Source: Paramarasmius palmivorus
Taxonomy: Eukaryota; Basidiomycota; Agaricomycetes; Agaricales; Marasmiaceae
Reading direction: 5' to 3'
Assembly: GCA_037176845.1 (NCBI GenBank)
Contig: JAYKXP010000037.1
Location: 372,001-436,000 of the forward strand
Length of the DNA: 64,000 bases
Shown: positions 55,801 through 64,000 of the stretch, one piece after another
Layout: each line of letters opens with the position of its first letter
Position numbering within the stretch: the stretch's first letter is position 1
The notes under the pieces: generated by a model
Seen by the model: only the letters and a program-made list of their open reading frames with translations
Databases searched by the model: none
Told to the model about the DNA's origin: nothing
Translations under genes and position numbers: made by a program

Positions 55801-57612
55801 TACCGAACTTGATTTTGGTTGTGATTCCTACAGGTGGTGGTACCATATATAAACAGGTCAAATTGTCTGTTCAGCTTTTGACCAAAATGGCAGTGTCTAA
55901 TTTTGATTTCCAGCTTTGGAGATGTCCAGGTACTTTCTACATTCTTTCTGCAGTCACTTCCGTCTTGATTAGCAGAAAAAATAATTACAGGCCGGCGTTC
56001 CCACGCAGTGCGTCAAGTCTCCGACTTGCAGAGGTGCTAACTCACAGTACTGGGCAAATGTCTGTGCAAAGTATGTGTTCAAGCTCTTCGTCACCGATCA
56101 GAACTATCACACTTACTTCGAGAGTTACCAGAATTAACCCAAAGCTTGGCGGAGTTAACTTTATTCCCGACTCATCTTCGGGGACTTTCCGCGCGATTTC
56201 TGACCCAAGAATGTCAACAATCATTATGGGTACGTTTTCACCTAGGGCTCGATGTCATTGTGATGGTCACTCAACCAGCACCATAGGAGCCGACGTGACA
56301 CATCCTGCGCCGGGTCCCTCAATGAAGTCTATGCCATCATACAGCTCTGTTGTCACAAGCCTGGACTCTTCTGTGTCAAAATACGTCGCGTTACTCCAAG
56401 TTCAACGTCGTCAAGAAAGTATTTCTGGACTTCGTGAAATGGCAAAGGCATGCATTAAAACTGTATGTATTGATTTTGACTCATGTGACTTTAGAGACTG
56501 CTAGAATACCACATGGACTATAAAATTAGAGCGGAGAAAAAAAGTAGAGATGACGCAGAACCAAAGCGGCTCATTTTCTATCGGGGTAGGTCCAGATCTT
56601 TCCGGATATGCTTGAACTTACCCTCTGTAGACGGTGTTTCCGAAGGCGAGTATCGCCAGGTTTTAGAGAAAGGTAGGTTTCGAGCATAGTCACAGACTAT
56701 TCCCTGACCATACATCGCAACAAGAGGTTCCCCTACTCAAAGGTAAGTCCTTTATCCCTTACTTTGGTCATACCTAATTTGTCATGTTGTTCATTAGAGG
56801 CATGCATTGACCTCAATATACACCCAAAAATTACATTCATCATTGTCGGAAAGCGTCATCACGCCCGGTAAGAGAATTGCCATATGAAAGTCAGAATCCT
56901 AACTTAAGGGTGACAGCTTCTTCCCAAATGATCAACGTGACGCAGATAAAAGCGGTAACTGCCCCGCAGGAACAGTCGTCGATACAGAAATTGTTCATCC
57001 TACTGAGGATGATTTCTATCTTCAGAGTCACGGTGGAATCCTAGGAACCAGTCGGTCAGCCCATTACATAGTAAGCCCCCCAGCTGTTTCAATCATTGAC
57101 TAGCTAATACTGTATCTCAGAGGATATACGACGTACGTCCTTTGCCCGCTAAGGATTAATTGCTTTAGCATGACACTTACTCGCCGGCTAGGAAAATGAT
57201 TTCAGGTGAATCGCTCCGCCTAAAAATATGGTGTCTATTCCCCTAATCATGACATTGCCTGAAGCACCAATTTCGTTCAAGATCTCTCCTTCTTACTGTG
57301 TCACCTGCATGCCAGATCTACTCGATCGGTCTCACTGCCGGCTCCCGTTTACTGTGCGTAATGATAACACCCTTCTATTGAAGCAAATAATTGAAATCAT
57401 CAATACTTAGATGCTGACTTGGTTTGTAGCCGTGCTCAAAATCATTACGACCCATCAGCACCGCCGAAGCCCGATCCTACGAGTGATGATCCAATCAAGC
57501 CGTACAGGGACGCTTTCAAACAAACCAACGAAATGCAGGTGAAGAGGATGTATTTCATGGTCAGTGGATGTATTTTTTTCTACGAGAGAGCTGTTAACGC
57601 AAGGGATTTTAG
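52803..57612 (+). CDS. Argonaute (RNA silencing slicer), complete
   Basis: Guide-RNA-binding endonuclease of RNA interference, about 1,000 residues in some 20 exons. A low-complexity N-terminus (first ~180 residues) carries three A-W-G repeats. Then follow N and linker domains ([13 protein letters not shown]), the Argonaute linker ([16 protein letters not shown]), PAZ ([31 protein letters not shown]), MID ([21 protein letters not shown]) and PIWI. The DEDH tetrad is present: G-A-D-V-T-H-P, R-R-Q-E-S-I, F-Y-R-D-G-V-S-E-G, and T-S-R-S-A-H-Y. The end reads [16 protein letters not shown] and closes M-Y-F-M plus two residues if a last 47-bp intron is removed. One intron (after 55699) uses a GC donor, gaggcaagt. 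Slicing competence is inferred from the tetrad. Confidence 0.92.
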
Positions 57613-58527
57613 TGAGATAAGGTCACAGACTTGATAAAGACTCAGCGCAAAACAAGTCAGCAATAATCGAGTACTCACCCAAGCTTCGTTTTCTGGCTTA
57701 TATATTTATATTGAATGCCGAATGTATATGGTTTTCTTCTTGAAAAGCCACGCCGCTTGGTTCGCAAATTTCAAGTTGTGCGGGTTACACAAATATTTCG
57801 CTTTCAGAGATCGACGATGCATTACAGTCGCGTGTAAATTCAACAAATCATACTTTCCGCGATCTCGTGTAGTCTGGCATCAATCATCTGAGACGGGCGG
57901 GCGGGGTGAGAAAACTTGCAACCCTGTGATGGATCGACTGTTGTTGTACTCGGTGAATAAAACCACCTCGCACTTCGATTAAACTGCCGGTCTTGATCAT
58001 CGCCACATCGCCCTAGCAGCTTCAGAGATGATTCATCTAGCAACTAATCGAGGTGCGATGCTACACTTTCCAAATTTCCTTATTTTGAACAAGGCAAACT
58101 TGCGGGCAACTGGTCGCGGAATGAAAATCCAATAGATAGCAGCGCGCCGACATGATTCAAAAGATGATTTTGTGGACCACACTCATGTTCAGCTGGCTTC
58201 TCTTCGATCCTCGAAGAATGAAAATGCTCACAAGTGTCAGGGGAGACGCCCTCGCTTTGTGGGTGCACTTGATCCCCGTTCGGTTTGAATACGCACCGAG
58301 ACTTCTGAGTGGGTCCCAGGTTACATGGTAAGCCAAAACACATCAGCTCGCCACCGCATCCGTGATGGCACGGCATGGTGATCAATCGATTTCCATGATG
58401 GGGGAGTGAATTCTCACCGTGTAGCGCCCGCACAAACATGGTACGCGTTCTAACTGCACCGCGAAATGCATAAATACTGGACCAGACACCTTGAGAACTA
58501 CACAAGCAACCCACTCCAGCTCTCACA
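57613..58527. other. Intergenic, no gene seen
   Basis: The minus-strand open frame at 58080-58526 begins with GTG inside the promoter of the next gene and has no domain features. Otherwise nothing. Confidence 0.5.
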
Positions 58528-59125
58528 ATGGAACACCCATTCAGCGTTTGGAACGCTTACTCAACCACATCTTGGGACTACGATTTGCCACCCCCGTCTC
58601 TCTATGGTGCTCTCCCAGTAACACCAATACGATACGAGCCCCCACGGAAGACCAAGACAGCTGTGATGCTATCGTTCTCTTCTCATAACGTGTTCAACTG
58701 TGTAGTCTCCGGTACTAACACATCCCATCGTTTCTACACGGTCACGGACCCTTCTATGCCAACGTATACTTGTCTAAAGACCCATGATGGACGGAACAAT
58801 GCCCTCATTGAGTGGAGTCAGAGCGGAGCCAAAGTCGAAATACGCGGTGCGGTGCCGAAGCAGGCTGCTTCACAGTTCTTGAAACTATCTGGCGACCGGC
58901 GGTAAGGATTCCGAAGTACTGGCGAACGAAGCTGACGATCCGAACAGATTCAGAATAATGAAAATCGGAATGCAAGAATTCATATGGTTATCAGGCCAAG
59001 GCCAATTGTCTGTACGTGTGGATGGAAGTCGTCCATCAAGAGAAGCAATGCTCACCCGTCTTATCCTCAGCTTTACACAGCTGGAACGCACGCAAAAGAT
59101 AGTACAAGCTGCGTTGCCAGAATGA
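58528..59125 (+). CDS. DUF6593-like small protein
   Basis: Two exons (58528 to about 58901, then about 58949-59125) joined at R-R|F-R-I-M-K, giving about 180 residues. ATG at 58528: M-E-H-P-F-S-V-W-N-A-Y. The core pattern (V-S-G-T-N-T-S-H-R-F-Y-T-V ... A-L-I-E-W-S-Q-S-G-A-K-V-E-I-R-G ... F-L-K-L-S-G-D-R-R-F ... E-F-I-W) fits the DUF6593 family, common in mushroom-forming fungi and of unknown function. The C-terminus is helical (M-L-T-R-L-I-L-S-F-T-Q-L-E). No signal peptide. Family call by pattern memory only. Confidence 0.6.
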
Positions 59126-59379
59126 CAAACAATGAGGGACTAATAACGCTAGAGGTTTCGCAACACACCGCTTCGCAGCCAGGCCTCCTCCTAGCTTGCA
59201 TTGTGGCAACAATTTTGCTACAAAGCGGTCGAAGAATTGAATGACTTCCAACATTTCACCATTTTATCTGGGCATATCTCTATAATCTGTATCAATATTT
59301 GTTCGATACCTTCGTGTAGCCATATGGACTTACTCTAAAGTACACGGTTCTTTGTTTTTGGACTAATTAAGGTCGATGA

Positions 59380-59858
59380 CTATGTTGACGATGGCGCATT
59401 CAACTTGAAGACTGTTACATGTTCTCGAATGTAATCCTCGAGTTCGTCGGAAGTTTCATCATCATCGTCATCTTCATATCCCCATTCAACACAACCCTGG
59501 CAGGGATGAGGCAGCAATGGCAAGAACCTGATGACTCGGGGCTCTGAAGCTTCATCTGATCCTCCGCCGATGGTTTCTGGCTCGTCTGGGTCGTAACTAA
59601 TGAGTGCTTCCTATATAATACAAGTCAGTCGCGCTCGGTAAGTCATTATCTGCCACGTACAAGTTCTGGGGAGCGAGTCCGGTCAGCGAGTTCCGCCGGG
59701 GGGTCGTTGGCAGCGTGTGTCAAAGACGATTGTTTGGAAGGAGTAGAGTCTCCGACTTTACAGGCATCCTGACAGCGAAAATGTGTCATTTATTGTCGTC
59801 AAGTCGCGGTGATCGGAATACTCACCGAGTTTGATACGGTCATGGCGGATTGGGTCAT
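59380..59858 (-). CDS. Small acidic protein, three exons
   Basis: About 115 residues; not recognised. ATG at 59858 (M-T-Q-S-A-M-T-V-S-N-S), donor gtgagt, second exon D-A-C-K-V-G-D-S-T ... R-T-R-S-P-E-L, third exon E-A-L-I-S-Y-D-P-D-E-P-E-T ... R-V-I-R-F-L-P-L-L-P-H-P-C-Q-G-C-V-E-W-G-Y-E, an acidic run of five D, and the end V-T-V-F-K-L-N-A-P-S-S-T. Both introns are phase 0 with good GT-AG ends. The exons are too short for simple ORF calling. It is convergent with the DUF6593-like gene (255 bp apart). Confidence 0.55.
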
Positions 59859-62800
59859 TTTCGGTGGTGAGGCGTTGGTTTGGAGATAGTTTGGAAAGGG
59901 CAGGAGACAGCTGGGCTATTTAACGTTCTCAGACGTTGTGGCATTTCCAAATGAAACTAGACGTCTCAGAGAAATATGGAGAGGCCAATACCCAAATTTG
60001 GGAAACAATACCAGAACGCGCCCAAACGAGGAAAGTGAAGGACAATCATGTAGTGGCCCGAGAGGTGGTGGTAAGTACCCGATATGACCTGTCCAAGCAG
60101 TTCAGATACGAAACGAGAAATCATCAGCAGACGCACCATAGAAATATCTTCTCTTTATGATACAATGCACCACCTGAGCTACCAGGCAGTACCACTCGCC
60201 TGACAACATCTCTTTTCTCGCTCGTAAGGTTTCCCATCACTAGGTGAAATATGAAGGAGGATGCATCTCAAAGTCACGATTGGAGCTTGTCAAGGGAGTC
60301 TGTAGGTTTGGATTGAGGGACGTTTCGAGCCGAAGGAAATCGATGCAAACGCAATGGGAAAGGAAACCTTAAAAGGCTTAGCGTGGGAATGTGCGTGATC
60401 TGGCGGGAAAACACGAAGCGCTCAACTTGAAGCGCCCACTCGTCCATCATCAAGCTCTTCACTGATTCTTGAACAAACACGGTACTCCTCATACAACGTG
60501 CGTTAACTCGTTAAGGAGCCTATTCAGCTACGCAACACACTGCGACTTTTCTGTGTTTACGCGTAGGCCTGTCTTGATAAAATTCCTTTCATGTTGATAC
60601 ATGCACCCCAGCTGTCCTGCATATTCGACGCGTCTTCTCTCTCGTTGAGCTGGCTTGTGACTCAAATAATCATCTACATATTGGCTTTAAGACTAATCAC
60701 ACCGCTTCATCGCTGAACTAGATTCGCGGCGAATCCTTGATTATTGCAGGGGATGTTCTCAGAAGGCTGTCAAAGTTTCCTGCAGTAATAAATAACTCCT
60801 CCCTTCCCATTGTAGCGCTTCGAGACGGTACTATTTCTGGGTATATCACTGGCCGCTGCATTGACGATCAACGCTCATTCTCAACCCAACCTCTACCTCT
60901 ACGATGATCATGATGCTTGTCACCCTGCACAATATCTCGTAACCATTCCTCTCGTCTGGTCATTACCGTGGAAGCTACGCTAACCACTCCTCAAATCACG
61001 GAAACGAGAATACCAGAACATCTCCTGACATTCGTTCATCGTATCAATGAAATCAGCGAACACGCTGCTCATACCAGGGAACGTGGCGTCGGGCCCTGTT
61101 GGCTTCGATTTGCAATTCCACAGCATATATTTATGAAATACTGAAGGGGGTCCTCATGTTGATGCCGGTGTCGTAGGTGAGTGTGGGTCGCAGTCCGGAG
61201 GATTCGTCACCGACGCAGTGGAGAGGTGGCAAGCACGGAATTCCATCTTCCTTGTCACCCTCATAACTCGCCTATCTCACAGAAGTAGCCCAGACTATTA
61301 ATGGCTCAAGTACAGTGGACATTGAATGCTCCATGTACACGGTACTATTACACGCCGCTCCCCGAACCACTCTCAGACATCGAGTATCAACTAGAACACG
61401 TCCCTCTAAGCGAGAGTACAATGCTCCGCCTTCGATCCGAACTACGGAACACATAGTCCTACATACCTCATTGATCCTGATAGACTTTGTTACGAAGACG
61501 GAATAGTCTCTCCCATCTAAGATCGATTATAGTACATCATATCAAACTTCTTGTCTTCTTGTCATGTCAAGCAAATACATAGATTTTGCGACACGCGGTC
61601 AGCAACTATCCAGCTGACACTGGGGAAGCACACTCGGCTATCGAATTAGAATCAGAAGCGATGATAAATTATCGTGTTTGCCAAAACGTGGGTCTTGGTG
61701 GGAATGGGCTAGAATGTGGAGTTGTAGTTGCTATGCTATGGGCTACGAAAGATAAGGGACTGAGAAAAGAGAACGAAAAAAGTACAAGGGTGTTAAGTCG
61801 GCCGCAGATGAGATCGTCAAATATCATGACGGGTGCCTCAGAGAAGCTCCTGGCATTGTAATTCCGTGCGGGCCATCAACAGGGTCAGCCTTAGGATCAG
61901 CGCAAAAGCCTGAGATAATTCACTAGGCGAAGGGGAAGCTGATGAGTATAAACCTAGAGGAAGGAGGCGGAGTGGCGATTGCGTCCAGAGGTTATACCAT
62001 ATCAAGGCTAAAGCGCGATAAAAGACATACAATTCTAGGTTGTGAACCTCATGGACAGACGCAGGGTAAATGCGCCCGCCAACGAAGTGGTCAAGGTCCA
62101 AGCCCTGAGCAAGTAGACATTTTTCGTTTCCAAAGCTTAAATAATTACCTTACGCTGCATTCCTATCACCGCTCAACACAATCGAATGATTTCTTTGAAA
62201 TTTGAGTTGGTTGAGTTGGGACGCGAAATGAATTTACTTACTAGCGGGTCGCCACAAAGACCGTCAGGGATTTACTACCATTGGATGCCTGAGTAACCCA
62301 CCGGATGCCGAGTCACGATGACATGAAATATGCTGACATGACCTGTACGCGAAAGGAGCGCAGAACACGGAAATTAGATCGGGGACCATGGGTAGTCGAG
62401 CCCAATGTTCCCGTCACCATGGCCGTTGTGAGGTGGACGAGAACACACTTGAACACACCTGAACACGAAGTCGCTTTTCATGCGGCGACAACACATTCTC
62501 CAATGTAGGTATCCAGAAACGTTCATATTGAACCCTACGCCCAATGCCCAAGAGCGTTTCGAAGATGCAGAACCCAAATGATGAGATGTGTTAGGGGCGA
62601 GGATTGACTTACGCAGAACGGGCCCCAACGTAAGTTGCCGTTGCGGGCTTATTGTTTTTCTGATATCCATCACCGTCCTTGAACCTGCTGCCGAGCAGTA
62701 AAGATCAGAGTATGTTCAAATGGAGGTCCCGGATTTGTTATACCTCGAGAACAATTAAAATTCATCGATCATTGTGGGTCCCACCTTCAGACGACTCGAA

Positions 62801-63614
62801 GCACCGTAAACAAGAATGGACGGGGATGGCCGAAGTGGTAGCGATAGATAGGCAAACACTGGGAATGCTGGACGCTGTGAGCTACCGGCCAGGGACGGAT
62901 TGTGTGTAGCAAGGCCGAATGATAAACGTAACGACAAGAAATCCAACCTCAGGAATGTTTTTCGTCCCGAATAGGAAGACTGAAACCTCGGAAATGAATT
63001 TGAGACCGAATAAATCACCGTAAGTCGTAAGACACTAGGAAAAACTCACATTGCAAATTATTCTAACCTGGAGAGAGATATGGGAGTACGCCTGTGAAAG
63101 CATAAGGTAGGAGTGGCGTTAGACACTATCGACATCAGCGAGATCGTCGTCCTAAAATCATGCATATGTACCTGTATCGGATTCTTCCGCGTTTAGCATG
63201 GCTGCGGGGCACATAAAGATTCGTGTCCCAAATGGGCTTTGTAGTAGTAGAGTTGCTATGTCGCCGAGAAACAAGCCAATTTGCACTTGCTACTGATCAA
63301 GGATATCAATGCTTATCGTAAGGACCGACCGTTGAGTCTCTGACCCGTACAAGACAGAAAAGGCTTAAGCCGTGTCCGACGCCGGACTAGGACGGTGGCG
63401 CATCCATCAGGGCTAGCCATCTGGATTCAACTCCTGTAAGTAGTTTTGGGAGGCGCATGCACATGCGTAAATCATTGCCAGTGATCCCCCGTCCACATCT
63501 GAAAACGGAGAATAGGAAATGACGATACGCCGTGGCCTGTCCGAGGGAGTTGGTCACTTGAGATTATCATAAGGAGGTCACTCCATCCAAAGAATCTCGC
63601 TATTGAGAAACTCG
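59859..63614. other. Gene-poor stretch
   Basis: No gene I can support in 3.7 kb. Open pieces at about 60720-60905 (+, I-R-G-E-S-L-I-I-A-G-D-V-L), 60917-61144 (+) and 61586-61861 (+) lack starts, splice joins or domain features. Confidence 0.4.
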
Positions 63615-63944
63615 TCAGCCTGTGTGAAAGGACCATCGACTATTGGAACCGACGTCAAACTGGTCCATATGGAAAGATGATAGGAATCCAATAGTGCGAA
63701 AACGGATGATCTGAACATGCCAAACTGTACCTTGCGTTTTGCAATGAGTCTGCGAGTCTGTTTTCCATCGAAATCCCACCTTCATATCGAGATGCAAGAC
63801 GAAGTATCGATGCTCAGGACGAGTGAGAAGATGACTGAGAAAGGCAAAGCCGGCGGATCCATTGAGGCAGATCAGTTTGGTTCTATTTTGCGTCCAAATA
63901 AAGATAATGGGTCCGGGCCGGAGTCGAGTTTCTGGGGTGTTCAT
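63615..63944 (-). CDS. Hypothetical ORF, 109 codons
   Basis: ATG at 63944: M-N-T-P-E-T-R-L-R-P-G-P-I-I-F-I-W-T. The first ~70 codons look protein-like (F-A-F-L-S-H-L-L-T-R-P-E-H-R-Y-F-V-L-H-L-D-M-K-V-G-F); a possible donor (gtacag) follows T-Q. Could be the first exon of a larger gene or chance. Confidence 0.25.
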   Translation of the reverse strand: MNTPETRLRPGPIIFIWTQNRTKLICLNGSAGFAFLSHLLTRPEHRYFVLHLDMKVGFRWKTDSQTHCKTQGTVWHVQIIRFRTIGFLSSFHMDQFDVGSNSRWSFHTG

Positions 63945-64000
63945 TCCAAATGCGGAAAGAGATCTGAGATGAGCGCCGTAAAGGGGAAGTGTTGTCGAAA

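Noticed and set aside
58080..58526. 148-codon minus-strand ORF
   Set aside because: GTG start, no domain pattern, lies in the promoter of the DUF6593-like gene.
62815..62910. tRNA-Ser/Leu-like start (gatggccgaagtggtagc)
   Set aside because: No matching acceptor stem or T arm downstream.
63365..63440. Possible tRNA (T-loop-like ggattcaactcc)
   Set aside because: D arm and acceptor stem cannot be paired.

Overview
The window is nuclear DNA of a filamentous basidiomycete, most likely an Agaricomycete. Genes have many short GT-AG introns (about 45-80 bp). The content fits that group: an AA14-type lytic polysaccharide monooxygenase, an Argonaute, a fungal carnitine acyltransferase, a DUF6593-like protein, a Gypsy-type gag with LTRs, and intron-containing tRNA-Val(AAC) genes. 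Exon joins below were worked out by hand from reading frame, splice sites and paralogue comparison, so single boundaries may be wrong.

Layout. 1-5.5 kb: the 3' end of one MFS/DHA2 transporter and a complete tandem copy; a third, inverted copy lies at 16.3-18.6 kb. 5.8-11.8 kb: a nine-exon gene of unknown function, minus strand, cut in its third exon by a 3.37-kb gag-only LTR retrotransposon with identical 235-bp LTRs and a 5-bp target duplication. 13.3-16.1 kb: carnitine acyltransferase. 19.4-23.2 kb: a Rap1-like telomere protein with two Myb domains. 23.4-24.8 kb: AA14 LPMO. 26.9-50.1 kb: an accessory island with five paralogues of an F-box-like plus nucleotidyltransferase-fold family (four near-intact, one decayed), two paralogues of an unrecognised small family with N-N repeats, a broken membrane-protein gene, seven tRNA-Val(AAC)-like loci inside dispersed repeats, and a multi-pass membrane protein with a glycosyltransferase-like end. 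52.8-57.6 kb: a full Argonaute with a DEDH tetrad. 58.5-59.9 kb: two small genes. From 59.9 kb to the end I see only one weak ORF.

How the parts relate. Housekeeping or conserved genes (transporters, acyltransferase, Rap1, LPMO, Argonaute) flank a repeat-rich island of lineage-specific families that shows duplication, deletion, frameshift and insertion. The best candidates for an undescribed system are the F-box/NTase family (NTase signature G-S-[ST]-A-L ... D-L-D plus two conserved C-terminal domains) and the seven-exon pair at 31.5-32.8 and 35.0-36.1 kb. Nothing in the sequence proves that these work together.
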